Shown here piece by piece: positions 11,577-20,041 of a stretch of 20,041 bases of DNA. The translations under genes and the position numbers were made by a program. Source of the stretch: Basidiobolus ranarum. Taxonomy: Eukaryota > Basidiobolomycota > Basidiobolomycetes > Basidiobolales. Every line of letters starts with the position of its first letter. The stretch's first letter is position 1. The notes beneath the pieces are model-generated. The model saw only the letters and a list, made by a program, of their open reading frames with translations. It was not told the origin of the DNA and searched no databases. The DNA lies in contig JASJQH010007112.1 of NCBI GenBank assembly GCA_040143965.1, forward strand, positions 1 through 20,041, read 5' to 3'.

Positions 11577-13145
11577 CTAGAATCCACTCTTTTTTCGTAA
11601 CTCTGGGCCCTTAATCTTGACCCAAAACAAAGCAGCCAAAGAAACTATATTCAATAGGGCCAGGAAGAGTGAAAGGTAATTTTCACCCATGGCTTGAATC
11701 AATGGCTCCGCAGTGATAGATAATATCGCTGCCAAAACCATTCTTACAAAGTTGGCAGCAGCGGTGGCACTCGCACCTCGACCAGGTACGGAATCAACCA
11801 AATAGGTAGAGATAGAGGTGGTGATTTGCATCAAACCAAAGCAGAGAATACCAAATCCAATGATTGGTGCCGCGAGGGAAACTCCATAGTATACAGACCA
11901 ACCAAATATCAATATGCCACCTGGAATGAATAATATTCCACTAATCCACGCATTTAGTCCCAATCGATCTTCAGGAATATTCTGACCACCCCTTGCACTT
12001 CTCGCTTTTTTTAGGAAATAATCCGATAACATTCCACCGGCAAAACTACCAATGATATTACCAACCCCAGCACCAAGATAGGTCAATCCAGTTTGAGATG
12101 AGTTCAGGTTGTAAGTTCTAGCAAAGAGTCCAGGTAATACGGTCTCAGTGGTAAACATAGCACCAAATGAAATACCAGTTTCAATAGAAACAATGAGCAC
12201 GAACCAATGTTTGAGAAGTGCTAACGAAGCTATGGGATTCATTCTCTTCGCGGCAACTACCTTGGTGTCAGGTTCGCGTACTTTGTTTTCCATAGAATTT
12301 CTCTCGAGTTGGGTTTCAGAAATCACCGTGGTATCTCCGCCATGTTCATCTGTGGATTCAATATTGGAGTTGGCGGTGGGTCCCCATCGACTCTCCTGTC
12401 TGTATGTTTCAGGCAAGGCGAAGAACATCAGGACTAGAATGACAAACGCTAAAATTCCACAGAACCAGAACGTCGCTCTCCAGCCAAATGCCTCAGTTAA
12501 GAATCCACCAATGGTAGGGCCCTATTTAAGCTAGTTAGTATGTTACTTCTTAATGACCCATTTCTTTGTACTTACCAAGAGGGGACCGAGATATTGTCCT
12601 AGAAAGAGTAATCCCATTGCTGTGCCTCTTTCATGTAAATCATAGCAATCGGCAATAGTTCCTGCACCCAAACTAGACGAGGAACTGGATCCACATGATT
12701 GTATGCAGCGTAAGACAATCAGCAATGTGATATCGTTTACAAAAGCACCACCAATAGATGCAGCAATGAAAATGGTGATCGAACTCAAGTACAAAATCCT
12801 TCGAACTCCATAATGATCCGACATACTCGCCCAAAATACGGGAGCGATTCCCATGAACAAAATAAACAAAGAGACCGTTGCATTAACGGCAGTGCCCGAG
12901 GCTTTCAAGTCCTCAGTAATAGTTGGTAATGCTGGGAAATACACTGTCGAAGATAATGGGGCCAACATTCCTGCAAATCCTAGTTGAGCAACGATTAGGA
13001 CTTTTTTCGCCTTCGAAAAAGTACGTGGGTCCTGTCTAATTACGGGGAAAGGGGAGAATTGCTCCCTCCAATAACTTTTGGTTGGAGTCTCTTTCTCTGT
13101 GACTGAAATACCATTTTTTTGTTCTCGTGAAGTTGCAACACTCAT
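11577..13145 (-). CDS. Major facilitator superfamily drug:H+ antiporter, DHA1/QDR-like (2 exons, 504 aa)
   Basis: Exons are 12576-13145 and 11577-12521. The 54-nt intron (12522-12575) has donor GTAAGT, a perfect TACTAAC branch site and acceptor AATAG. The first in-frame ATG is at 13145. About 12 membrane helices follow a cytosolic N-tail of about 45 residues. Diagnostic sites are motif A-like SDHYGVRRI (about 109-117) in the loop after helix 2; motif B-like LRCIQSCG (about 145-152) in helix 4, followed by a run of six Ser; and antiporter motif C GQYLGPLLGPTIGGF (about 183-197) in helix 5, which the intron interrupts. PETYR closes helix 6, and a central cytosolic loop of about 60 residues separates the halves. 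Motif C marks H+ antiporters of the 12-helix DHA1 group. The best family fit is fungal Qdr/Aqr/Dtr-type exporters of drugs, polyamines or weak acids, probably at the plasma membrane. The substrate cannot be read from sequence. Confidence 0.9.
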
Positions 13146-13160
13146 GTCTAACACTGAAAC

Positions 13161-13170
13161 TGAGTCAACA
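13161..13170 (+). promoter_or_regulatory. bZIP-type element TGAGTCAACA, proximal copy
   Basis: TGAGTCA is the AP-1/Gcn4-type half-palindrome bound by fungal bZIP factors. This copy lies 16 bp before the transporter start codon, perhaps in its 5' UTR. The same ten bases recur at 13290-13299. Multidrug exporters are often bZIP-controlled (Yap1, Gcn4); control here is inferred. Confidence 0.45.
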
Positions 13171-13229
13171 AGAGGAAAACGGGACAAGTACGTAGAATCG
13201 TTTTGTAATCACCTGCAGTAACGGTGCAC

Positions 13230-13239
13230 TATTTAAATA
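13230..13239 (-). promoter_or_regulatory. TATA-like TATTTAAATA upstream of MFS gene
   Basis: An AT-rich TATA-like motif about 85-95 bp upstream of the transporter start codon, lying between the two bZIP-type elements. Assigned by motif and position only. Confidence 0.3.
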
Positions 13240-13289
13240 TGAAATCGATGACCCATGGTGGGAACGTTGAACACTAATTAGTGATGATG

Positions 13290-13299
13290 TGAGTCAACA
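13290..13299 (+). promoter_or_regulatory. bZIP-type element TGAGTCAACA, distal copy
   Basis: An exact copy of the ten-base element at 13161-13170, about 145 bp upstream of the transporter start codon. A TATTTAAATA motif lies between the two copies (13230-13239). Confidence 0.5.
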
Positions 13300-13970
13300 T
13301 CGGATAAATTGACAAGCTAGGAAAGATACCACTATTATTATCATTAACCACTTTTTATCATTTAACCACTCTGGTCTACTTTCCTTTTCGCTAAAACTAA
13401 AACTCCGTCTATTTGTAGATGTCTGTGTCACGTAGCTTCTTTCGAGCTATTTGAAAGTGGGAATTGAATTTAGAGTCTTCCTTCATACTGTTACTAATCA
13501 CCACTTTAGGAAATTATATAATGTGTTGATGGGGAAGTGGGAAATGATGCAATTCGATGGACAAATAACAATAGCTGGATAAATATTCCTAATGAGGGTG
13601 TATTACCTATTCCTCTCTGTCAGCAATCCTCGGAGCAAATAAGAACCCGTGCAACATTTTTGTCGCCACTGAATGATGGTCTTCGGTAGTACGAAGAAAA
13701 TTGAGTTTTTTTAAGATTGGTGCTACTACATCCATCGAGATATCTTAATTATCAGATTGTTTACAATAGGAGCTTTTAACCAACTTTCGTAAATTTGATC
13801 AGCCTTAACACTGACTTTAGACAATTGTAAAACCTTTTAGATTGGAGCGCAGTTCGCGAAATTTGCCATCCCCAAAAGTGAATAGATCAGGTAAAAACTT
13901 TAATTCAAGTAAAAGTGCTTGAGGCTGACACCATTTTGTAGATCAAAGGATCTTCTGTGCCTCAAGTCTC

Positions 13971-13985
13971 AAACCCTAACCCTAG
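13971..13985 (+). repeat. Telomere-like tract, aaaccctaaccctag
   Basis: Two CCCTAA units preceded by AA give an exact AAACCCTAA telobox-like sequence, in noncoding DNA about 0.9 kb downstream of forkhead gene B. Too short for a telomere remnant; possibly a site for a TTAGGG-binding regulator. Confidence 0.4.
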
Positions 13986-14915
13986 CTTATAGCATGACCG
14001 AGGTACCTTTTCCTAAAGTAGACAAAATTCTTCTCTAACTGCAAAAAGGTTTTCATATTAATACCAAGAGACACATTGACCGATCCTGAGCCCCTTTAGT
14101 TACATTACATAACATTAATTGGTTTCTTCAGTACCTCACATTTGACATGAAATGATCACACACTTTGCTTTTGTCCCTATTTGGAGATATTTGAGACAGC
14201 AAAGAGGGGCTGAAGAGAGGGGAGTTTGTTGTTATTATTGCTCTTGAAGATGGGAAAGTGGTGCAACGATCTGGGAAGGTGATCCGTCAATGTGACACAT
14301 AGATTAGTAGCGAATCGACCAGGATAATTTGACAAACCGTGGAATGATTCATGTGGAAAGTGACCACTGACGGTTAGGTGATATTGACATCAGTGTCTGA
14401 TCAAAGTACGCATGCAATACGTCCACAAATCCTGGCTCTAATTTTCAGTAGTTTCATGATTCAACGGGGGATTATCTGAGGTACAATAGCCCATACGAGA
14501 TGGTCCATACGATATAGCCCATTCCTGTAGGTTGTTTCACTAATAGTCGAATAGAGTCCTAGAATTAACGGGAAAAAGTTTTGGAGTTACCGGCAACAAA
14601 GACTTGAAAGCTAAAACAGGGTTTATTTAATGTATATCGGTGAAGTTGTTTGATATTTTCAGTAAAAAGGCCGCAGCAAGGAAGAGAAATATAATACATA
14701 CAGTTTTTGCCATCGAAAATGATACATAGAATGTGATATGCACACAGAACGCAAATATATAGTGCCTCGAGATCAAAAATCATCCCCTTTGAATCATAAA
14801 CCAGGAATGTTCAGTTGAAAAGATAAAAAATCTTGTGAAATCCTATAATCATCTATATATATGGTGCATGTACATGTGCGGAAATACAGAAGCTTTTTTG
14901 GTGTTTGGGATGTTT

Positions 14916-16017
14916 TTACAAGCCAAACCTGCTGGCTGCTGGTGAAACTTGATCGAATTCTTGAGAGACTGGTTCCAGAAGTCCTGGAAAATAACAGGCT
15001 GAGAGATTGGACATGTCACATATTTGACTATGAGGCACTGAGGTTCTGAATGAATCGTAAACTTTACTAGCTCCAATAGGCTGTGCAAACGAAGAGGTGG
15101 GCACTCCGAAAGTGGCACCTGTTTTATGATGATCGGATATCGAGTACCCAGGGGGAATAGTGTAGTCATTTGGATGGAAAGGCGCAGAAAGGTAAGTTCC
15201 ATATGCAGCAGAGCTTGTGTTAGTTTCCATGTTCCCGGGCTCCAAGGGGGAAAATATGGCAGGTGAAGAGGAAAGGCGTTGTTCATAATAGTTCATGTGA
15301 GGTTGTGTGATGGATGGGGGAGGTAGGCATCCAGGGAAATTTGGTGTAGGGATTCCGCTTCTTGGGGTTCCTACATTGGAAAAGTTCCATCTCGTCATTT
15401 GTGCCAAATCAGAATGATATACTGGTGTTGATGAATATGGAGAAAACTGCCTCTCACGTCCCATCAACGTGGATTTTGTCTCTTTAACACCAAAATTGAT
15501 GGTCCAATAAGAACCTTTGCCTGGTTCGTTAATTGCACGAGGGACACGAAGGAACATTTTGTTCAAAGATAGGTTATGCCGAATGGAATTCTAGCGAGGG
15601 AAATTTAAAATAAGTTAGCGAATTATTTGAGGTTCCCCACAGCACACAGTTGATGCTTACCTTCCAGCCAGGAGCGGCAGTCCTGTAATAAGGGTACCTG
15701 TCTATAATCCACATATATATTTCATTTAAAGTGAGAGCTTGGGACTTGCTTGTAAGAATGGCTTGGGCTATCAACTTGGCGTATGGATAAGGTGGCTTTT
15801 CTGAGTTGTTGCGGTGGCCAGTATCTTTGGTGGAATCTTCATTTAGATCACAAGCTTGGGCGGCTTGGGGGCTGAGCGTTCGCTTGTTGCAGCAAGGAGA
15901 GGATGTAAGAGATTGTGGTGGTGAGATAGGTTGATGTTCTGAGTAGCCTAAGTTCAGAGAGTATATTTGAAGATTTCTAGGCTCAGAACAATTTGGCGCG
16001 GGGTGTAAATTCATCAT
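14916..16017 (-). CDS. Forkhead-box transcription factor B (2 exons, 343 aa), paralogue of gene A
   Basis: Exons are 15661-16017 and 14916-15590. The 70-nt intron (15591-15660; donor GTAAGC, branch GCTAAC, acceptor CGCTAG) joins APGWK to [11 protein letters not shown] in phase 0, the same codon as in gene A. Two adjacent ATGs begin the frame; with the first, exon 1 is 119 codons and KPPY begins at residue 74, both as in gene A. The forkhead domain covers about 74-155: [20 protein letters not shown], then [21 protein letters not shown] with the Asn/Arg/His contacts, and PGKGSYWT. The N-terminal part contains a Ser-Pro-Pro segment ([11 protein letters not shown]) resembling [10 protein letters not shown] in gene A. 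The C-terminal region is rich in Ser, Pro, Thr and Tyr and shares FSPY (about 168) and PAIFSP (about 229-234). No FHA domain is present. It should be a nuclear DNA-binding regulator of GTAAACA-type sites; its targets are unknown. Confidence 0.93.
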
Positions 16018-17977
16018 GGTAGTTCTAGGTGGCAATCACGATTGGATTATCCTTGATACACAAAGTGAAGGTTATTGAGGGTTTTTATAAATATGAACGA
16101 TGGAGTGTAAAATGGAGGCTGCAATCAGACTTATATAGGACAAATGAGTGTTTCAATGCTGAGAATTTGTAGAGAATTCTGTTGCTAACATTTGCTGACT
16201 CGATGCACAGTCCTGGGTATGAGCGAACTTTCGAAATATGGCTAGCTAATGATACCAGGTTTCAAAGCAAACACTTCTTTGACTGGCTGTGAGGTAGGCT
16301 AGCTTGGGGTATTTTGATATTGGATCCAGGTGTTGCTAGAATAAATAGATAATTTTCAAATGACTGAATTCAATATCAGGTAGATCAAGGGTATGAGGTG
16401 AGAAGTGATAGATGAGAGGTGAGAGGGTGCATTCTCGGCTATATCCAAAAATTTATGCATGCTCGTCATTGGCTTACTATTCTAAGGAATGAATAGAGCT
16501 GATTGGCTTTTGTAACTCCCCTTTCATTACTTATTCTTCACCATTGAAAGAGGAGTGTGAATGGCATTCAGAGCAAATAGTATCCAGAGTACGTGGTGTG
16601 AAGGTGCCAATCTCCATAAAATCAAGGGGTTTCTAAATAACAGTGGAACGTTATCGCCCGTCGGTTATAAGGAATATTCACCCAAATGAGGATAATGTTT
16701 AGCGCACCGCTTATCTAAATGACTTCATATATGTTACCATATACAGATGTGTAATTAGGAAATGCCGTTTCTCGGTATTCATACAGCCCAATGATCGAAG
16801 AAGGTTGAGAAAACATTGATTCTTAGCTAATCGTATGTTGTCTACGCTATTTCTTTACTGAACCAAAGTCACTACTTGACCTAAATGCGTCGATGCCGCT
16901 ATTTGGATTATATCTTCGTATTCTGCCTGCTTCTTCTTGCCTATATCCTTATATTGAACCTACTTGGCCATATCTTGAGTAAACACATTGATCAAACACA
17001 TTCACCAGACACATCTTTTTCAGCGCACCTCCCTCGTAAACAAAGCCGATTGATTATTGCTTATTTAGGGGCATGCAATAAAGATACAATTTGAGATCAC
17101 CATTGTCAGTCTATGGACGCCTTTCGACATGCTAATGGTGTTTAATAAGGATGTTTACATTTGCCTAATTATTTTCAAACAAAGTGGTGCTATGGTGTGT
17201 AACGGGATGGAATGCAAATGATCATGCAGCACCTCTTTTTCATTAAAGCAGTCCTGCGTCCAACTATATTATTCCACTTTTCATTTAACTTACTGTTCAT
17301 TAGACACTTGTCCTGGGTTGCTTGATAAGACTCAATTTAATCCTTCTGCGTCCAATAAATGTTACGTAGTGCATGAGGAAACCTGGTCAATGCTATAAGA
17401 GGAACTGGTTATTTCTAGAATTCTCATACTAGTAGCCATAGGTGTTTCAACTCAAATGCTTTGCAATTACTAAGCATAAAATAAAGTTCGAAGTCTACGC
17501 TACAAGAAACTCAACCCATACTTGGCTATATTCATACACTTGCATTTGTTATTGATAAGAAACTGTTTATAACATGAGCTAGGTTTCAGTGCGCGGAATT
17601 AAAGCATGATGACAAGTTACCTCTTGCAACTACTCATGGTTAAGTCCTAGGATTCATGCAAAGAGTGGGGTGAGCTAACATACCTTCTCTCAGAAAATTC
17701 TTTGATCCATCGCGCATTGCTGGTATCGAGGCTTTACCAACCTTTATCGGACCAAGATCATCTTACCTCATCTTGGTGACTAAGTTACGTTGTCGTTGGA
17801 CAAGCGTGTGCAATAGGGGTAGGTTCCAACATAATCCATTCAACGCAACGGAGTGGCAACTTACCAATTTTCTTATTTAGTTTGAAGTTTTGTTTCTCTT
17901 AGACTGACTCCTTTTAGCACATTTCCTGCCATTTTGTCAGTAATCAGAACGAATCAAGAGTGGATTTTACATGATGA
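16018..17977. other. Long upstream region of forkhead gene B, no gene seen
   Basis: About 2 kb without a supported gene. A TATATAA (minus strand, 16131-16137) is the likely core promoter of forkhead B. GTAAACA-type forkhead sites lie at 16979-16985 (plus) and 17152-17158 (minus). A 69-codon plus ORF with an ATG at 16885-17094 has one hydrophobic stretch after a basic start (MRRCRYLDYIFVFCLLLL) and a polar tail, but matches nothing I know. It may be a small membrane protein or chance. Confidence 0.5.
16131..16137 (-). promoter_or_regulatory. TATATAA box of forkhead gene B
   Basis: TATATAA on the minus strand about 115 bp upstream of the first ATG. A second AT-rich motif, TATTTATAAAA (about 16083-16094), lies closer to the start. 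Assigned by motif and position. Confidence 0.4.
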
Positions 17978-18247
17978 TCAATTGACTATTTTTACTCCCA
18001 TGAGTTGTGGTTTCATTCCCTTGAGTTTCTCTACAAATAGCAGCGATCTATATCTGCGCAAAATATACGTAAAGTGCATGTCACTTCTACATCTCCAGTA
18101 ATGCCGTTTTGCGATTAGATCGTTTGGATCAGAATCGAGTACATTGGGCGAATACATTTGGACCTGTTTGGGTTGGAATTCCCTCTTATGTTGAGTGAAC
18201 ATCGAAGTGCTCGATGGAGGAAGTATGCGGCTGTTTCGCAGAGTCAT
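17978..18247 (-). CDS. Hypothetical protein, 89 aa, basic
   Basis: The frame from the ATG at 18247 encodes a basic, aromatic-rich protein. It opens MTLRNSRILPPSSTSM, continues with LIAKRHYWRCRSDMHFTYIL in the middle and ends MGVKIVN. Its codon mix looks gene-like compared with the AT-rich flanks. A 70-nt GTAAGC...TTTTAACCAG pair lies immediately upstream (about 18261-18330), which could be an intron, but the exon sequence before it carries a stop in the required frame. I recognise no domain. It could be a real small gene, one exon of a larger gene, or chance. Confidence 0.3.
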   Translation of the reverse strand: MTLRNSRILPPSSTSMFTQHKREFQPKQVQMYSPNVLDSDPNDLIAKRHYWRCRSDMHFTYILRRYRSLLFVEKLKGMKPQLMGVKIVN

Positions 18248-19308
18248 CACAATGTTCTTGTCTGGTTAAAATTCATCTGGATAAGTACTAATTGATAGCC
18301 TAAAGGACGTCCTGAAGTCAGCTAAGCTTACTTGTTTACATTATAAGTTTGCACTTTTATGGGCCAACTGATATCCTAGGGTTAATTGGGTGATTCAGTA
18401 TACTAGAAAAGTCATAATGTTTGAGTGTATTTACTATATGTTTCATAATTCCATTTTCCTATAGAGTCCTAGCTTTAAATTAGGTAGAGAGTGATTTTTA
18501 TACTCACACCTACACTTACACCTACACCTAGATCTAAACCTAAACCTTATCAACACCTAGATTTTTTTCCCTTTGCCATTTGCCCATCCAATCTTTATTT
18601 GTTTGATGCGCCAATCAAAAACCCAAAATGCTTTCTACTCATATGGCACAGCAATGCTCAATGGTCTCCACACAAATAGCAATGCAATGTGCTCAACGGT
18701 ACACACTTTCATTGTCCGTGTATTGTCAACTGAATCGCACAGAGTCTGTAGAGCGGCAAAGAGGCTGCTCACACAATCCTGCAGGTGATTACAAAAGTTG
18801 GAGAATAGGGAATTTATGGTTACTGTCCTCGTAGCAGTGATTCTTCATGACCCCAATGCTTACTTAGAGGAGTTCAATGGCACTGAGTGAACCATCATAA
18901 CTTGCTCTAATTAAAAACCAAATAATCCCCAAAATTGCTTAAATTGACATATGTGGACAGGAGTGGTAAATGAAGGAGTCGCAAAGGCCAACTATTTGAA
19001 TTGATCCCTACTGATCATTCGGCTCTGAGGTGCATCATTCTTCTCTAGGTCCACCTCATATCATAAAGGCGCTCCTACTTGTCGGAAAACTGGTTTGTGA
19101 ATCTTTATGTTTCCTGCATGCGTCAATAGACCTCCACAGTATAAAAACTCCACACCTATCGCCAAAAACAGCAACATCCCTGACTGATTCATTCTTTGAA
19201 CTTACCCACCTTCTTTAGGACACAGATTAAGAAAACTTAATCCTCTACCCAGATCAACTAATCTAATTGCGGTGCCTATTTTACTCCCCCTTCCTCTTTA
19301 GCTAAGCT
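18248..19308. other. Noncoding stretch with overlapping uninformative frames
   Basis: Several short plus frames overlap one another at 18491-18834 and another lies at 19030-19218; none has a family signature, and overlapping open frames suggest chance. The stretch contains the TACACC-type hexamer array (18505-18546) and a TGTTTAC forkhead-type site (18333-18339). Confidence 0.5.
18505..18546 (+). repeat. Hexamer tandem repeat (TACACC/TAAACC), seven units
   Basis: Seven consecutive 6-bp units: cacacc, tacact, tacacc, tacacc, tagatc, taaacc, taaacc. This is a degenerate minisatellite of C-rich hexamers that resembles a diverged telomere-type unit, though no unit is an exact TAACCC. Confidence 0.7.
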
Positions 19309-19653
19309 ATGACTCACTATCAGCAATATTCGTCACCAACTAAGCTTCAAGTGAAATCTAGCGGGATGATACTTCGCTCCGAGAAGCTTGGGAAAAACCG
19401 GGTTGGAGTGATAAGGGTCGCTCCAAAGGAAGCCTTAGTTGAAGAAGTAGAGGATTGCAGTATACTAGCGGAGGATCTCTCTCGAGAGCGAATACCAGTT
19501 TCCCAAGCTAGCTGCTCATTGATCAATTATTCGGTATCTAAGCGAGATCTGTTTATTCCGAATTCCACTATTGACAGAGCAATCAAACGTACTAGTAGGT
19601 ATAATATTGAACCAACTCAAAATCCACCACCTTGCTTGTGCCAAATCATGTAG
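19309..19653 (+). CDS. Hypothetical protein, 114 aa
   Basis: An ATG-initiated plus-strand frame. The product is mixed-charge and soluble: a polar start MTHYQQYSSPTKLQVKSS, a more ordered-looking segment VGVIRVAPKEALVEEVEDCS (about 33-52), then a Ser/Arg/Asn-rich second half ending in a Pro/Cys-rich tail. There is no signal peptide or membrane segment. A 66-nt GTATAA...TTTAACAG pair (19599-19664) has intron-like size, but splicing it only shortens the protein. It would be the only plus-strand gene in the window. No family recognised. The composition differs from the AT-rich DNA on either side, which favours real coding, with moderate doubt. Confidence 0.4.
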   Translation: MTHYQQYSSPTKLQVKSSGMILRSEKLGKNRVGVIRVAPKEALVEEVEDCSILAEDLSRERIPVSQASCSLINYSVSKRDLFIPNSTIDRAIKRTSRYNIEPTQNPPPCLCQIM

Positions 19654-20041
19654 TGGTTTAACAGAATTTAGGAGCTGAGCCCCTTTCACCCTTTCACTTT
19701 GCAACTTCATTGGCATATCTTGTTAACATCTAATTTAATTTACTCTTAGTAGACGGTTTGCTGGCAAATTATATATAATAAACTCATAACATACATTTGT
19801 TCCCTTCGGTCATGTGATCTTGGATTTGTTTTGTTTTTCAGTTGAGTTAATTTGAAAATTATCGCAGTCATATTCCTAGAGACTAGTCAAAGTTGTTTAC
19901 TTTTTAAAATTTTAAATAACCATTCTATTAATATGGTAATCAGTATGTGTACGTTTAATTTGCTGTTTGGTGTTATGATTTCACCACACTGCTACTGTTT
20001 GCTTTACTTCGTTGGAATATTGTAACCTCCCTTTTTCTTAG
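19654..20041. other. AT-rich right end, no gene seen
   Basis: The stretch is strongly AT-rich, with tracts such as ttttttaaaattttaaataa near 19900, and holds a TGTTTAC site at 19894-19900. It could be the 3' flank of the 114-codon frame and the start of another intergenic region. Confidence 0.5.

Larger units (their letters stand above)
13146..14915. other. Gene-poor stretch between MFS gene and forkhead gene B
   Basis: The first 200 bp are the transporter promoter. Beyond that I see no gene on either strand; the minus frame at 14565-14783 is Cys/Ile-rich by composition and lies in the 3' flank of forkhead gene B. The stretch holds a telomere-like aaaccctaaccctag (13971-13985), a TGTTTAC forkhead-type site (13758-13764) and a near-repeat of agcccatacga/tggtccatacga around 14486-14511. 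Confidence 0.5.

Noticed and set aside
14849-15286. Long minus frame overlapping forkhead B exon 2
   Set aside because: It is a shadow in another frame of the supported forkhead coding sequence.
16885-17094. 69-codon plus ORF with one membrane-like segment
   Set aside because: Too short and without family features. It is recorded within the region entry but not called a gene.

Overview
The window looks like nuclear DNA of a fungus, most likely an ascomycete; I cannot place it more finely. The reasons are short introns (mostly 54-71 nt) with GT...AG ends and branch sites such as TACTAAC, CACTAAC or GCTAAC. The gene set also fits: a nucleus-encoded mitochondrial uS13, a Ura6-type UMP-CMP kinase, an Ssp120-like EF-hand protein, a QDR/DHA1-type drug:H+ antiporter, a CLASP-type TOG protein and two forkhead factors. 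All seven well-supported genes lie on the minus strand. I saw no tRNA, rRNA, transposon, virus-like element or CRISPR array.

Layout, left to right. 1-1768 is gene-poor; a possible last exon of a gene entering from the left is undecided. 1769-2930 is forkhead gene A (2 exons). 2931-4472 is its upstream DNA with short tandem repeats. 4473-4869 holds a doubtful two-exon small gene. 5517-6730 encodes a short CLASP_N/TOG protein (3 exons). 7570-8090 encodes mitochondrial uS13, with a probable small second exon. 8335-9594 is URA6 (6 exons) with a mitochondrial-type N-terminus and one membrane segment. 10686-11241 is an Ssp120-like EF-hand protein (2 exons). 11577-13145 is an MFS drug:H+ antiporter (2 exons) with two identical TGAGTCAACA elements upstream. 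13146-14915 is gene-poor. 14916-16017 is forkhead gene B (2 exons). 16018-20041 is mostly without recognisable genes, apart from two uncharacterised ORFs (17978-18247 minus, 19309-19653 plus).

Functionally, the central block (about 5.5-13.1 kb) is an ordinary co-oriented run of housekeeping genes: microtubule dynamics, mitochondrial translation, pyrimidine nucleotides, secretory pathway and drug efflux. Flanking it about 12 kb apart are two paralogous forkhead genes. Each has one intron at the same codon inside the DNA-binding domain and a first coding exon of exactly 119 codons, and each lies in long noncoding DNA. This pair is the most notable feature. I found no convincing multi-gene undescribed system. 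The points most worth a second look are the forkhead pair, its shared C-terminal motif and intron position, the stand-alone TOG protein, the hidden uS13 exon, and the stop-free intron in URA6.
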